The position numbers and the translations under genes were made by a program. A stretch of DNA of 64,000 nucleotides, from contig NZ_JACJSM010000023.1 of the NCBI RefSeq assembly GCF_014698145.1, forward strand, positions 33,163-97,162. The letters run 5' to 3'. The DNA comes from Oscillatoria sp. FACHB-1406. Its GTDB lineage: Bacteria > Cyanobacteriota > Cyanobacteriia > Cyanobacteriales > Spirulinaceae. The number at the start of each line of letters is the position of its first letter. Position 1 is the stretch's first letter. Shown in pieces: positions 1 through 10,009 of this stretch. The notes beneath the pieces are model-generated. The model did no database searches. It was given only the letters and a program-made list of their open reading frames with translations, and was not told the DNA's origin.

Positions 1-1317
1 TACCTCCCCGATAAAGCGATCGACTTAATCGACGAAGCAGGTTCGCGGGTGCGTTTGATTAACTCCCAACTGCCTCCCGCAGCCAAAGAGTTAGATAAGG
101 AACTGCGCAAAGTCCTCAAAGACAAAGACGATGCGGTGCGTTCCCAAGACTTCGATAAAGCGGGCGAACTGCGCGATCGCGAAATGGAACTGAAAGCCGA
201 AATTCGCGCGATCGCAACCTCCAAAAAAGGTGAAGGCAGCGACAACGAAGAAGGTCCCGTCGTCGATGCGGAAGAAATCGCCCATATCGTCGCCTCTTGG
301 ACGGGCGTTCCGGTGAACAAACTCACCGAAACCGAATCCGAAAAGCTGCTGCACATGGAAGACACCCTGCACCAGCGCCTCATCGGACAAGAAGATGCCG
401 TCAAAGCCGTTTCCCGCGCCATTCGTCGCGCCCGCGTCGGACTCAAGAACCCCAACCGTCCCATCGCTAGCTTCATCTTCTCCGGACCGACGGGTGTGGG
501 TAAAACCGAGTTAACCAAAGCCCTCGCCGCTTACTTCTTCGGTTCTGAAGACGCGATGATCCGCTTGGATATGTCCGAGTATATGGAACGTCACACCGTC
601 TCCAAACTCATCGGTTCGCCGCCGGGATATGTCGGTTACAACGAAGGCGGACAACTCACCGAAGCAGTGCGCCGCCGTCCTTACACCGTCGTCCTCTTCG
701 ACGAAATCGAAAAAGCGCACCCCGATGTCTTCAATATGCTGCTGCAAATCCTTGAAGATGGTCGCTTAACCGATGCTAAAGGTCGCACGGTAGACTTCAA
801 AAATACCTTGCTGATTATGACCTCGAACATCGGCTCGAAGGTGATTGAAAAAGGTGCAAGCGGACTCGGATTCGAGCTTAATATCGACCAATCCGAATCG
901 CAATATAACCGCATTCGCTCCTTGGTGAATGAAGAACTCAAAAACTACTTCCGTCCCGAGTTCCTCAACCGCCTCGACGAAATCATCGTTTTCCGCCAAC
1001 TCAACCAAAAGGAAATCGAGGAAATCGCCGAAATCTTGCTCAAAGATGTGTTCAAACGTCTCACCGAGCAAAATATTACGCTCAACGTCACTGATAAGTT
1101 CAAGGCACTGTTAGTGAAGGAAGGGTACAACCCCAGCTACGGCGCGCGTCCGTTACGTCGGGCAATTATGCGCTTGCTTGAAGATGTTTTAGCCGAGGAA
1201 ATTCTCTCCGGGCGTATTGGCGATGGCGATAGCGCTGTTGTCGATGTTAACGAAGAGGGTAAGGTGGTTGTCTCCGCTGAAGATAAACCGAAGATTTTGT
1301 TGGAAAAAGCCAATTAA
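1..1317 (+). CDS. clpC: ATP-dependent Clp protease ATPase subunit ClpC, 3' part
   Basis: HSP100 AAA+ unfoldase that feeds substrates to the ClpP/ClpR protease. The reading frame is open from base 1 ([16 protein letters not shown]), so the N-terminal domain and most of the first AAA module lie outside the window. Visible parts are the coiled UVR-like middle region ([16 protein letters not shown]), the second AAA module with Walker A GPTGVGKT, Walker [11 protein letters not shown], the pore region GSPPGYVGY and the C-terminal D2 small domain ([13 protein letters not shown]). The middle region and pore identify ClpC rather than ClpB. A hairpin terminator follows 20 bases after the stop. Family assignment is firm; only the 5' part is missing. 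Confidence 0.97.
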   Translation, partial: YLPDKAIDLIDEAGSRVRLINSQLPPAAKELDKELRKVLKDKDDAVRSQDFDKAGELRDREMELKAEIRAIATSKKGEGSDNEEGPVVDAEEIAHIVASWTGVPVNKLTETESEKLLHMEDTLHQRLIGQEDAVKAVSRAIRRARVGLKNPNRPIASFIFSGPTGVGKTELTKALAAYFFGSEDAMIRLDMSEYMERHTVSKLIGSPPGYVGYNEGGQLTEAVRRRPYTVVLFDEIEKAHPDVFNMLLQILEDGRLTDAKGRTVDFKNTLLIMTSNIGSKVIEKGASGLGFELNIDQSESQYNRIRSLVNEELKNYFRPEFLNRLDEIIVFRQLNQKEIEEIAEILLKDVFKRLTEQNITLNVTDKFKALLVKEGYNPSYGARPLRRAIMRLLEDVLAEEILSGRIGDGDSAVVDVNEEGKVVVSAEDKPKILLEKAN

Positions 1318-1336
1318 ATTGAAGGTTTAAGTTGAC

Positions 1337-1371
1337 AAAAGGGGCGCATAATGCGTCCCTTTTTATTTTTT
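1337..1371 (+). terminator. Rho-independent terminator after clpC
   Basis: An 11-bp stem (AAAGGGGCGCA with TGCGTCCCTTT, one G-T pair) closes a three-base loop and is followed by a T-rich tract. It sits directly downstream of the clpC stop codon, so it should end that transcript. Confidence 0.85.
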
Positions 1372-1506
1372 GGGGCAAAAAGTTGAATGTCGTCAATTCA
1401 ACGCGATCCCAATTCCCAGTCCTGATTCACTAAATTTTATCTGTAGGGGCGCGCTTGGCGAATCGCACTTCGGCAAATAAGCGCCGCACTGTAGGGCGAT
1501 TGATTC

Positions 1507-2979
1507 CTACGCGATCGCCCAGTTCACCAAAGTCCGCACCGGGAAACCCGTCGCGCCTTCGTTACTCGTACCACTCGCCTTATCCGCCCAAACCGGCCCT
1601 GCAATATCTAAGTGAATCCACGGCGTTTTTTCGACGAATTCCTTCAAAAATAAGGTTGCCGTAATCGAACCGCCGGGACGAGGGCCGGTATTTTTCATAT
1701 CGGCGATGGGCGATTTCAGCCCGTCGAAATAACTCTCCTCTAACGGCATTTGCCAGAATTTTTCGCCGGAACGCTTAGCAGCAGCCAGGAATTCCCCAGC
1801 CAGGGATTCGTCGGTACTCCACATCCCAGCGATGTCGTTCCCCAGGGCAATGACGCACGCGCCGGTGAGGGTGGCGAGATCCACGATCGCGTCTACCCCC
1901 AACTTTTCGGCATACACCAACGCATCGGCGAGGGTTAAACGCCCTTCCGCATCGGTATTATTCACCTCAATGGTTTTGCCGTTAGAAGCGGTGAGAATAT
2001 CGCCGGGATGCAGCGCTTTACCGCTAATCATATTTTCCGTCGCGGCGCTGATAAAGTGAATTTCAACATCGGGCTTGAGTTGCGCGATCGCTTTAGCTGC
2101 GCCTAATGTCGCCCCCGCGCCGCCCATATCCATTTTCATGGTTTCGATACCGCTGCCGACTCCTTTAATATTTAAACCGCCGGAGTCAAAGGTTAAACCC
2201 TTACCAATAATGGCGAGTTTGCGGCGGGGCGTGCCTTCCGGTTTGTACGTCAGGTGGATGAATTTCGGCGGGATATCCGAGGCTCTGGCGACACCGAGGA
2301 AGGACCCCATGCCCAATTTTTCGCAGTCTTCCTGCTCCAATATCTGCACGCTGAGGCCGTGTTCGCGCGCGATCGCTTCGGCAGTTTCGGCGAGGGTGAC
2401 GGGGGTGACGGCGTTGGGTGGGGCAGCGACGAGTTCCCGCGCCAGGATTACGCCCGACGCGATCGCTTCAACTTTAGCAAGATCGCCGTCCCCTTCGCTG
2501 ATTCCCAGGATTTCGATCGCTTCAAGCTTGGCTGCTTTGTCTTCGGATTCGGATTTAAAGCGGTTATCTTGGTGTAAGGCGAGCAATAAACCTTCTGCGA
2601 TCGCTTCGGTACTCAGCGCCGCATTTTCCCCAGCAACGGGTAGCGAAATACCGAGCGTTTTAATGGATTGTTGCTTTACCGTGCGAGCGATAGCAGCAGC
2701 AGTGGCGCGCAGGGTATCGATCGCGAGTTCTTCGCTTTTGCCCAATCCCACCAAAATTAGCTTGCGAACTTGATTTTTGCTGCCAATTCGCAGGACTGCG
2801 GTTTCGCCGCTTTTGCCGCTGAATTCTTCGTGCGCGATCGCATCTTGAATCGTGCCATCCAATTTTTCATCCAGCGCTGCTAACTCTCCCGTTATCTCCG
2901 CCATGCCCTCAAATAGTCCTAGGGCAAGTGCATCGCCCGTCCAATTCAGCGGAGTTGTACTTACTGCTTTAATTTGCAT
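1507..2979 (-). CDS. pepA: Leucyl aminopeptidase (M17, PepA)
   Basis: Cytosolic metallo-exopeptidase that removes N-terminal residues, especially leucine, and takes part in peptide turnover. The 490-residue length is normal for M17. The metal-binding segment [14 protein letters not shown] lies near residue 260 and the family signature [14 protein letters not shown] near residue 340; both are complete. The N-terminal macro-like domain of M17 enzymes is present. Start is an ATG. The vWA gene at 3027-3647 lies just upstream on the same strand, 47 bases away, so cotranscription is possible. A weak antisense ORF inside it is a shadow. Confidence 0.96.
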   Translation of the reverse strand: MQIKAVSTTPLNWTGDALALGLFEGMAEITGELAALDEKLDGTIQDAIAHEEFSGKSGETAVLRIGSKNQVRKLILVGLGKSEELAIDTLRATAAAIARTVKQQSIKTLGISLPVAGENAALSTEAIAEGLLLALHQDNRFKSESEDKAAKLEAIEILGISEGDGDLAKVEAIASGVILARELVAAPPNAVTPVTLAETAEAIAREHGLSVQILEQEDCEKLGMGSFLGVARASDIPPKFIHLTYKPEGTPRRKLAIIGKGLTFDSGGLNIKGVGSGIETMKMDMGGAGATLGAAKAIAQLKPDVEIHFISAATENMISGKALHPGDILTASNGKTIEVNNTDAEGRLTLADALVYAEKLGVDAIVDLATLTGACVIALGNDIAGMWSTDESLAGEFLAAAKRSGEKFWQMPLEESYFDGLKSPIADMKNTGPRPGGSITATLFLKEFVEKTPWIHLDIAGPVWADKASGTSNEGATGFPVRTLVNWAIA

Positions 2980-3026
2980 TGTTTGCTGTTCGTGGTTCGC
3001 TGTTTACTGTTCGCTAGTTAACTGTC

Positions 3027-3647
3027 TCAATCGGTTACAGCGTTGAGCAAGACATCGGCAAGGCTCATGCCCTGCATCTGTTCGATGGTAACTGTGTCTA
3101 CGATATCAAATTTAGCTCCTGCACTTTCGAGTTGGTCGTCTAGCGCTTTGAGGAATTGGGTGGCGAGTTTGTCGTTACCGACTTGCACCAGAGAAATTCC
3201 GAGTTCTTCATCGCGATCGATTTTGCGCGAAGCTTCGACAATCAGACGCATCACGGATTTGCGATCGTTCGGTTCGCCGTCCGTGATAATCAGGATGGTT
3301 TCGCCGTTCAGTTTGGCTTCGCCTCTGGCTTTGCGCTCGAAGTAGTTTTCGAGCGCGTCGTAGAGAACGCTGGCGAGATCGGTTCGTCCCATCGGTTCGT
3401 GTTCGGCAAAAATTTGGCTGATTTTGTCGGAGGTGACGTTATCGTAGCGCTTGAAACTGCCGGAGAACAGATAAACCGTAATGCCGTCAGGATCGAATTC
3501 TTCGCATTTTTTGGCGAGGGCGAGAGTCGATTCTTGGACTGCCAGCCAACGACTCGTGCCGCTGCGACTCGCTGGATAGGACATACTGCCACTTTTGTCA
3601 ATAATGACGGTGTAGTCGCGCTCTTTAATGATTGAGTTGGGTTCCAT
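3027..3647 (-). CDS. Stand-alone von Willebrand factor A (vWA) domain protein
   Basis: A 206-residue protein consisting of essentially one vWA domain. The metal-ion-dependent adhesion site is intact: DKSGSMS near the N-terminus (DxSxS), a downstream T in GRTDLAS, and ITDGEPND. There is no signal peptide, so it should be cytosolic. I chose the ATG at 3647 because an AGGAGG motif (3660-3665) lies 12 bases upstream and because the start then matches the paralogue at 36006-36629; the frame is open 25 codons further. Such proteins usually mediate metal-dependent protein contacts. Its partner is unknown. Likely cotranscribed with pepA. Confidence 0.85.
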   Translation of the reverse strand: MEPNSIIKERDYTVIIDKSGSMSYPASRSGTSRWLAVQESTLALAKKCEEFDPDGITVYLFSGSFKRYDNVTSDKISQIFAEHEPMGRTDLASVLYDALENYFERKARGEAKLNGETILIITDGEPNDRKSVMRLIVEASRKIDRDEELGISLVQVGNDKLATQFLKALDDQLESAGAKFDIVDTVTIEQMQGMSLADVLLNAVTD

Positions 3648-3923
3648 GTTTAAGGCTAGCCTCCTGCGAAACAAGAATTTCAACGATGTTTTGTTCTGGG
3701 CGGGCAAGAGTAGAGCATTCATACTGCCCCGCGATCGCGTTCAAGTTTGAGTGTAGTCGCAGTTTCGGAGCGAGGGCGAAAATTTTCGATTTTTGCTAGA
3801 GTTGCGGCGAGAAGATTTAAAATATTCAGCGATCGGTTCTCTCCTTACCGCCCGTTCTCGGGTGCATTGTGTTGTGGAGCGAGCCGCCTTCTAAAAAACG
3901 GAGTTTATAACCCATTTTTCCTG

Positions 3924-5345
3924 ATGAACGCTCATCTCTTCGGACGTTTATTTTTTTCGCTGTGGTGGGTTAACCTCTTTCATTTTCGACCTTTTGCCGC
4001 CGGGAGCGATCGCTTTGCGCTCCTGGTTATAGCGTTAGTCGAGCGCAGCAGCGTGCGCCTCGATGTTGAGGTTAATCATCCCTTTTACAAAAGTTTTACC
4101 GGCGACGTTATCTATTATCAAGGTCACGCCTACAGCAATTTTAACCCCGGTCTTTCTTTTATCGCTTCACCGGCTTGGTTTGTGGTTCATTTATTTTACC
4201 AACGCCTGCCAGAGTCTTCTTGGATTCGGGGAGAGGCAATTCACTATCTTTTAGTTAATTTTGTCTCTTTTTTTTCGACTACTGCTTTCTTAAGCGCGCT
4301 TACGTCGTGGATGTTGGCGACTTGGACGTATCGAAAAACCCAACAACAATGGCGGGGAGTTCTCGTTGGGATTCTCTACGGACTTGGGAGCATTGCTTTT
4401 TTCTTTTCAGCCCGCTTCAATCAAAATATCCCCCTCGCAGCCATTGCAACCTGCGTGTTTATTTTAATTTTCGACCCCAATTTTTTTTCGGGGCTTAATT
4501 CCCGCCGCCGTTTTGTCACTATTGGTTTTTTACTCGGAGCGGGTGCGATTATCGATGCTAACGCAATGCCTTTGTTAGGCGCAGTTTTCATCATCTTACT
4601 CTGGAAAAATCGCAAAACGCCGCTCGATTTAGCCTATGTTGCCCTCGGTGCTATTTTTCCGCTCTCGCTTCAACTTCTTTATCAGTACGTCGCTTTTGGC
4701 AGTCCTTTTTTATCGTCTTTAACGATTTTTGCCCGTCAGACTCCCCCTGTAGAAACGATGAATTCGAGCGCTGGGATATGGCAAAAGTTTCATCTCATGA
4801 CGCTGGGTGAATATCTTTTTTCAGCAAAAGCAGGACTTTTTATTTATATGCCGTATGCGGGTTTATCGCTCTGGTATTTTCTGGTCAATTGGCACAACGA
4901 TAAATATTTATCGATCTGGGAAAAGCGAGGAATTTTTATCCTTTTTTGCTGTTATTTTGCCTTTATCTGTCTCCTGCCACCGCAGTATCTTTATCCTTTA
5001 TTCGGGCCGCGCTACCTGCTCCCCATTATCCCTTTTATCTGTTTGATTTTCGTGTTGTACTTCCGCAAGCAGGATGTACAATTAGGAATGATTCTGCTCG
5101 CGATCGCCTTTTTAATTAATATTGGTGGGACGCAGTTAGGGAATGATACGGGGAATGTGTTTCTGACGGTAGCAGTTTACGCGCTTAAAGGGCCTTGGTT
5201 GCCGATTTTGGATTGGTTGCAAAAAGAACTTCCGAAGGCAAGCGGTTACAGTCCGGAGTTTGTCAGTCCTTACGGATTGTTCGCGATTATGTTGCTCGGC
5301 TTGGTGGTTTTATGGTTGCCGTGTAAATTGAAAAGACGTTATTAG
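3924..5345 (+). CDS. Polytopic membrane protein, GT-C glycosyltransferase-like
   Basis: A 473-residue integral membrane protein with roughly ten hydrophobic segments separated by short basic loops. An early extracytoplasmic-type loop is followed by a tyrosine/aromatic-rich stretch (YYQGHAYSNFNPGLSF), as seen in GT-C (PMT/ArnT-like) lipid-linked sugar transferases, but I cannot point to a definite DD or DE catalytic pair. The ATG at 3924 (MNAHLFGRLFF) is preferred: the upstream 59 codons of open frame are basic and not membrane-like. It is transcribed away from the vWA gene. Substrate unknown; the GT-C assignment is tentative, the membrane nature firm. Confidence 0.6.
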   Translation: MNAHLFGRLFFSLWWVNLFHFRPFAAGSDRFALLVIALVERSSVRLDVEVNHPFYKSFTGDVIYYQGHAYSNFNPGLSFIASPAWFVVHLFYQRLPESSWIRGEAIHYLLVNFVSFFSTTAFLSALTSWMLATWTYRKTQQQWRGVLVGILYGLGSIAFFFSARFNQNIPLAAIATCVFILIFDPNFFSGLNSRRRFVTIGFLLGAGAIIDANAMPLLGAVFIILLWKNRKTPLDLAYVALGAIFPLSLQLLYQYVAFGSPFLSSLTIFARQTPPVETMNSSAGIWQKFHLMTLGEYLFSAKAGLFIYMPYAGLSLWYFLVNWHNDKYLSIWEKRGIFILFCCYFAFICLLPPQYLYPLFGPRYLLPIIPFICLIFVLYFRKQDVQLGMILLAIAFLINIGGTQLGNDTGNVFLTVAVYALKGPWLPILDWLQKELPKASGYSPEFVSPYGLFAIMLLGLVVLWLPCKLKRRY

Positions 5346-5440
5346 AGAGCCGGTTAAGTAAGATGTTAACTCAACATCCATCGAACTCACGTTGCCTTGA
5401 ATCAGGCGATCGAGAGCATCGAACTCACATTAACCAACTT

Positions 5441-5470
5441 AAAACCCCGGTTTGAAGAAACTGGGGTTTT
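5441..5470. terminator. Bidirectional hairpin terminator
   Basis: A 13-bp stem (AAAACCCCGGTTT with AAACTGGGGTTTT, one G-T pair) around a four-base loop. It lies between two convergent genes (stops at 5345 on plus and 5514 on minus) and has T runs on both sides, so it can serve both. Confidence 0.7.
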
Positions 5471-5513
5471 GAAACACTACAGAATTAACCTTGCAGTTCT
5501 GGGTTGCTTACTC

Positions 5514-6281
5514 CTAATAGGGTTTCTCTCCGTTATAATTTCCCGGCGGATTGTAGTTACAAACCCAAAACTCTTGGTTATTATTGCGTGCCATCGCGCA
5601 TCCCACTTCAGTGGTCTTCCCCCAGACAACTTGGGTGTAGTGACCGCAAACTTTCTCCGGAGCGCAACTATTATTGGCATAGTTGTAGTCTAGGCTTTCA
5701 TTGCCCCACAGATCGACAACGCGAGCGGGACTTAATTGTTGTTGTTCAGCAGAGGCAAGATTTTCGCCGTATTTATTGTTAGGGCGATGATAAGATTTAC
5801 CTTCAGCTAACAGCTTATCCGCCCACTCTTGGGCATAAGCAGCTAACTCCGGAGACCAACGTAGAGGAGGAACGCCAACTTTCGCACGCCACTGATTGTG
5901 AGCAGAAACCATTTGGTCGATACCCGCTTGCGAAGAAAGGTCATAAACGTTGGTGGAAATGCCTGCATTTTGCGCTTCGGCAAGGGTACGAATGCGATCG
6001 CGCCCAACATCCTCTTCAGTGCTGTTATCTTCGAGATAAGTAATCGTGTAACTCTCTACTCCATCGCTACTCGAACTCCATCCCATCAAATTCGCTTCGC
6101 GCCATTTACCGTTTTGTAGCACGTAAACAGGTTTGCCATCGAGGGGAATGGACTGGGCGATTAGGGTTGAGGGAGAAGATGAGACTGGTGCGGGGCGAAC
6201 TGTTGCTGCATTCAACTGCGGCGCGCAAGTAGCCACAACTACACTAGCAAAAAGTGCCTCAATTAATCCAATTTTTCGCAT
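5514..6281 (-). CDS. Secreted CAP-domain (SCP/PR-1) protein
   Basis: A 255-residue exported protein. The first 26 residues form a signal peptide (MRKIGLIEALFASVVVATCA, cleavage near LNAA). A linker region with a small SH3-like stretch (VLQNGKWREANLMGWSS) follows. The C-terminal half is a CAP domain: HNQWRAKVGVPPLRW, YGENLAS, HYTQVVWGKTTEVGCA and the closing WVCNYNPPGNY. The histidines and glutamates of the CAP cavity are present. Bacterial CAP proteins are extracellular with varied, mostly unknown roles. No operon partner; the upstream side is repeat-rich. Confidence 0.92.
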   Translation of the reverse strand: MRKIGLIEALFASVVVATCAPQLNAATVRPAPVSSSPSTLIAQSIPLDGKPVYVLQNGKWREANLMGWSSSSDGVESYTITYLEDNSTEEDVGRDRIRTLAEAQNAGISTNVYDLSSQAGIDQMVSAHNQWRAKVGVPPLRWSPELAAYAQEWADKLLAEGKSYHRPNNKYGENLASAEQQQLSPARVVDLWGNESLDYNYANNSCAPEKVCGHYTQVVWGKTTEVGCAMARNNNQEFWVCNYNPPGNYNGEKPY

Positions 6282-6451
6282 TATGTATAACTTCCCTGAT
6301 TGATTCTTTAAGTGGGAACACAGCGTTTTTGTGCATCCCTAATTTATTATTAGACGAAACTGTCCGGCAATCTCTGAATTACCGATCGAGATCTAGATTT
6401 TCTGAAAGCTTGCTATTATTCCTAACGACTTGTATAGCCAGCCTAGTACCC

Positions 6452-6523
6452 TAGTAGGGTGGGCAGCGCCCACCAATCAATACTTTCAGTTTTTAGGACT
6501 GCTCGCGATCGGGCAAGTAGGTC
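6452..6523. repeat. Partial copy of the adjacent repeat unit (first 72 bases)
   Basis: The first about 72 bases of the 287-bp unit at 6524-6810 occur immediately upstream, starting with TAGTAGGGTGGGCAGCGCC and running through CTCGCGATCGGGCAAGTAG. It is a truncated third copy in direct orientation. The GGTGGGCAGCGCCCACC core is itself a palindrome. Confidence 0.85.
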
Positions 6524-7097
6524 TAGTAGGGTGGGCAGCGCCCACCCATCAATACTTTCAGTTTTTAGGACTGCTCGCGATCGGGCAAGTAGCGCTATAT
6601 AAGGTAAATATTAAGCCCTGTAGCGCGGGCAAAGGTAGGCATTTAATTGACTCGTTTGCCAATGACTGATACTCGATCGCGACTGACAACTGTATTGCCG
6701 GACTGTAGAGACGTTGTATACAACGTCTCTACAGGTTGTTAAGGACATATTGTCTATCTTTCATCAGCAATAATATTGCATTGAATCAGCTTTTCCGTCA
6801 TGTAATCGAGTAGTAGGGTGGGCAGCGCCCACCCATCAATACTTTCAGTTTTTAGGACTGCTCGCGATCGGGCAAGTAGCGCTATATAAGGTAAATATTA
6901 AGCCCTGTAGCGCGGGCAAAGGTAGGCATTTAATTGACTCGTTTGCCAATGACTGATACTCGATCGCGACTGACAACCGTATTGCCGGACTGTAGAGACG
7001 TTGTATACAACGTCTCTACAGGTTGTTAAGGACGTATTGTTTATCTTTCATCAGCAATAATATTGCATTGAATCAGCTTTTCCGTCATGTAATCGAG
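6524..7097. repeat. 287-bp perfect-register tandem duplication
   Basis: Two head-to-tail copies, 6524-6810 and 6811-7097, differ at only a few positions (for example ACAACTG/ACAACCG and GACATATTGTC/GACGTATTGTT). Each contains a GGTGGGC palindrome, an about 32-bp perfect palindrome (6703-6734 and 6990-7021, core GACGTTGTATACAACGTC) and, at its right end, the last 57 bases of the kinase gene at 7041-8486. The copy nearer 6754 is therefore a fossil of that gene's 3' end. This shows a recent duplication whose source includes gene sequence. Confidence 0.93.
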
Positions 7098-8486
7098 GTG
7101 TTTCCACCAAGTATAACCGCCGCTCCAACGTCTGAAAGGGAGGTGTCCGACGGGAGCGCGCAGACTGTAGTTAACAGATTTAAATTCACTGGGCGATTGA
7201 TGGTTCGGCCAGCCGACGCGATCGCAAAATAAGTTATATTGTCGCCCTACGCTTTGATAAATTTGTGCCTGCACTTTAAAGCCAAATCGCCCCTTACTCG
7301 CCTGTTCCCACAATAAATCGAGCATCTTGATTTCTGCACAGGGGATGCGTTCGAGATCGTCGCTGCATAAATATTCGCTCGGGCGTTTCCCGGTTAGAGC
7401 GTATAAAATCCGTTGCGTTTCTTCATCCGCTTCTCGCCAGTGCTGGCGGCGCAAGTGCTGTTTAAGCGCGCTGTAGTCGCAGAGAATGGTTGCTTCAAGA
7501 TCGCGGCTGGCGCGGGTTTGCGGTTTTTGGGAAGGGCTGAGTTCGGTGGTAATGAGATCGGGGTTGGGGGCGGGGGTGGGCGGAATCGAAGGGGGAGGGG
7601 CGACGGGGAAAACTCCGATTTCTCGCAAGACGGCGGCGGCGGAAGAACTGCGTTGTTTGAGCGAGGGTTGGACGAGGGCGTTAAGAATTTTGCTCAGTTG
7701 AGCGCTAATTTTGAGGTTGGGAGGGAGATGTTCGCGCCACGTCCAGCGTTCTGCGATCGCATCATACAAGCGATCGGGTTCCACGCCGGTTAATAAGTGC
7801 AGGCAAGTTACGCCTAATGCGTATAAATCGCTGGCTGGGAGAACTTTTCCGTGCAGTTGTTCGGGGGCCATATATCCCGGCGTTCCGACTGTCGTTGCGC
7901 CGCCCATAAGCGCGGTATCGGTGAGAAGGCGCGATACGCCAAAGTCGATTAGGACAAATTTACTATCGCTGTAGCGCAGAATAATATTGCTGGGTTTGAT
8001 GTCGCGGTGGATGATGTTGCGATCGCTCACAAATTGTAAAACGGGGAGCAAATCTTTGAGCAGTTTCCAAGTTTGGGCTTCAGGATTGCCGCTTTGCTGC
8101 CACATTGCAGGGCTGGGCATTTCGCCTTCGATGTACTCTTGTACGAGATAGAGTTGTTCGTCTTGCTCGAAGTGCGCCAAGAGTGTAGGAATTTGCGGAT
8201 GCGTGCCGAGTTGTTGCAAGAGTGAGGCTTCTTGTTGAAACAGCGCGATCGCTTTTTTGCGGATACCGGGACTGGTTTGTTGGAGGTAAAGTTGTTTGAT
8301 GACGCAGTGCGGCGAAGTGGGAAGATCGCGATCGCGTCCTAAAAAAGTCCGTCCGAACCCGCCTTGCGCCAGTGCTTTTCCCGCAAAGTAACGCTCTTTA
8401 AGAAACAGCGAAGAACCGCAAGCGCAACAAATGCGATCGCGATCGTTATTACCAGGGTTATTGCAGTTCGGATTGAGACAATACAC
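7041..8486 (-). CDS. Serine/threonine protein kinase with zinc ribbon and C-terminal GUN4 domain
   Basis: A 481-residue signalling protein. Residues 1-25 hold a four-cysteine ribbon (Cys3, Cys8, Cys20/21, Cys23). The Hanks-type kinase domain follows: glycine loop GQGGFGRTF near 40-48, catalytic lysine in CVIK (64), HRDIKPSN (160-167), DFG (181-183) and APE (207-209), all intact. A proline-rich linker (about 295-325) leads to a GUN4-like domain (about 336-475; READEETQRILYALTG, IPCAEIKMLDLLWE), the tetrapyrrole-binding module of Mg-chelatase regulation. The start is GTG. The last 57 bases are duplicated downstream. Tetrapyrrole sensing is inferred from the domain, not shown. Confidence 0.93.
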   Translation of the reverse strand: MYCLNPNCNNPGNNDRDRICCACGSSLFLKERYFAGKALAQGGFGRTFLGRDRDLPTSPHCVIKQLYLQQTSPGIRKKAIALFQQEASLLQQLGTHPQIPTLLAHFEQDEQLYLVQEYIEGEMPSPAMWQQSGNPEAQTWKLLKDLLPVLQFVSDRNIIHRDIKPSNIILRYSDSKFVLIDFGVSRLLTDTALMGGATTVGTPGYMAPEQLHGKVLPASDLYALGVTCLHLLTGVEPDRLYDAIAERWTWREHLPPNLKISAQLSKILNALVQPSLKQRSSSAAAVLREIGVFPVAPPPSIPPTPAPNPDLITTELSPSQKPQTRASRDLEATILCDYSALKQHLRRQHWREADEETQRILYALTGKRPSEYLCSDDLERIPCAEIKMLDLLWEQASKGRFGFKVQAQIYQSVGRQYNLFCDRVGWPNHQSPSEFKSVNYSLRAPVGHLPFRRWSGGYTWWKHLDYMTEKLIQCNIIADER

Positions 8487-8640
8487 CGATTAATTGATAA
8501 TGGATAGGGGATAATTGACAATGGGGAATTGCGATCGCTGAATAATAAATTGCCAACTGCCTTAAGATTTCGGACTAGACCGACTACCTTACAGCCGCAC
8601 CCTCTACTGCCCATTATCAATTCTCAATTCTCGATTGTCA
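8487..8640. repeat. AT-rich dispersed repeat (CCATTATCAATT family)
   Basis: Between the kinase and glcF genes lie runs such as ATTGATAATGGATAGGGG and CCATTATCAATTCTCAATTC, degenerate copies of the ATTGTCCATTATCCATTATC family also found at 16553-16803, 54641-54690 and 54883-54910. The right end runs into the 3' end of glcF, so its last codons (EKLTIEN) are read from repeat sequence. Confidence 0.6.
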
Positions 8641-10000
8641 ATTTTTCCCCGCGTATCGAAATATCTAGAAGTTCGATGGGATGTCGTAAAGGCATTATTA
8701 CCCCTTTCTGCCGTAAGTGCTTGATAATTTGCAGCGAACAGCCCGGATTAGAGGAGGCAATTAACTGCGCGCCCGTATTCAATAAATTGTCAACTTTCTG
8801 CTGTCCTAACTCTTCAGCGACATCGGGTTGCAGCATATTATAAACCCCCGCACTGCCGCAACATAAGGCTGCATCTAAAGGTTCTTTTAATTTAACGCCC
8901 GGAATTTTTTGCAGCAATTGACGCGGTTGAACGCTAATTTTTTGTCCGTGCAATAAATGACAAGCATCTTGATAGACAATTGTCAAGTTGTCGGGCGCGA
9001 TCGCGTTAAGTTCTGCAACAAAACCGGCTTCCATCAAAAACTCCTGAATGTCCCGAACTTTAGCAACAAATTCCTTAGCTTTCTCTCGATATTCGGGGTC
9101 ATCTTTCAAAATATGAGCGTACTCTTTGAGCGTATGACCGCAACCGGCTGCATTGATAATTATAAAATCAACATCCGTTCCTGCAAAGCTATCAATCATT
9201 TGCCTTGCGAGAGTTTTTGCCTGTTCTTCTTGACCTTGGTGGGCGGGAAGGGCGGCGCAACAGCCTTGCGTTTTCGGAATGACAACTTCGCAACCATTCG
9301 CGGTCAAGACTCGTGCTGTTGCTTCGTTAATAGGCGAGAAAAACAAACGTTGAACGCAGCCCAAAATCATGCCAACTCGATAGCGTTTTTCGCCTTGTGC
9401 GGGGATAACATTGGGATAATTCGTGAAAATTTTATCGAGCTTAATTTCAGGTAAGATTGATTCCATCGCGGCTAAGCGCGGAAAGAAAGTTTTAAGAAGT
9501 CCCGTCGCGCGGATAATTTTTTGTAATCCCAGAACTTGATAAAGCCAAAGGAAGATGGAAACCAAACGCAAACGTGCGGGGTAAGGAAAGAGATTAAAGA
9601 TTAAAGTTCTAAGCAGTCGGTCGGGGAGACTTCGGGGTTGATTTCGTTCGACTTGAGGGCGCGTTGCAGCAATGAGTTTATCGTATTGAACGCCAGACGG
9701 ACAAGTTGTAACGCAAGCCAAACATCCCAAACAAGAGTCAAAATGGGGCGCAGTTGCTTCGGAAAGGGAGGCTTCGCTTTTATTAATCGCATCCATGAGA
9801 TAAATGCGTCCTCGCGGCGAGTCCATTTCTTTCCCGATAACGCGGTAGCTCGGACAAGTTGAAAGACAAAAACCGCAGTGAACGCAGGCATCTATTAAGT
9901 CGGGCGATGGCGGATTTTTGGAATCGAAACCTCGCTCGTTTTGACTCGGGGGAAGTTCGACATTGGGCAGGTTTGTTAAAATTGGTTCTGAAGTTTGCAT
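8624..10000 (-). CDS. glcF: Glycolate dehydrogenase iron-sulfur subunit GlcF
   Basis: Oxidises glycolate from photorespiration to glyoxylate together with the FAD subunits GlcD/GlcE, passing electrons to the membrane. The 458-residue chain has two complete [4Fe-4S] motifs, CVHCGFCLSTCP (Cys39, 42, 45, 49) and CLGCLACVTTCP (Cys90, 93, 96, 100). The two cysteine-rich CCG domains follow (TQGCCAALPAHQG and ALCCGSAGVYN). glcE lies 35 bases upstream on the same strand, so the two form an operon; glcD is not in this window. A short heptanucleotide repeat separates the two genes. Confidence 0.95.
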   Translation of the reverse strand: MQTSEPILTNLPNVELPPSQNERGFDSKNPPSPDLIDACVHCGFCLSTCPSYRVIGKEMDSPRGRIYLMDAINKSEASLSEATAPHFDSCLGCLACVTTCPSGVQYDKLIAATRPQVERNQPRSLPDRLLRTLIFNLFPYPARLRLVSIFLWLYQVLGLQKIIRATGLLKTFFPRLAAMESILPEIKLDKIFTNYPNVIPAQGEKRYRVGMILGCVQRLFFSPINEATARVLTANGCEVVIPKTQGCCAALPAHQGQEEQAKTLARQMIDSFAGTDVDFIIINAAGCGHTLKEYAHILKDDPEYREKAKEFVAKVRDIQEFLMEAGFVAELNAIAPDNLTIVYQDACHLLHGQKISVQPRQLLQKIPGVKLKEPLDAALCCGSAGVYNMLQPDVAEELGQQKVDNLLNTGAQLIASSNPGCSLQIIKHLRQKGVIMPLRHPIELLDISIRGEKLTIEN

Positions 10001-10009
10001 GAAATTAGG

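Noticed and set aside
2075..2773. 232-codon open frame antisense to pepA
   Set aside because: Serine/proline-rich, reads the complement of a conserved gene and has no domain; it is a shadow caused by codon bias.
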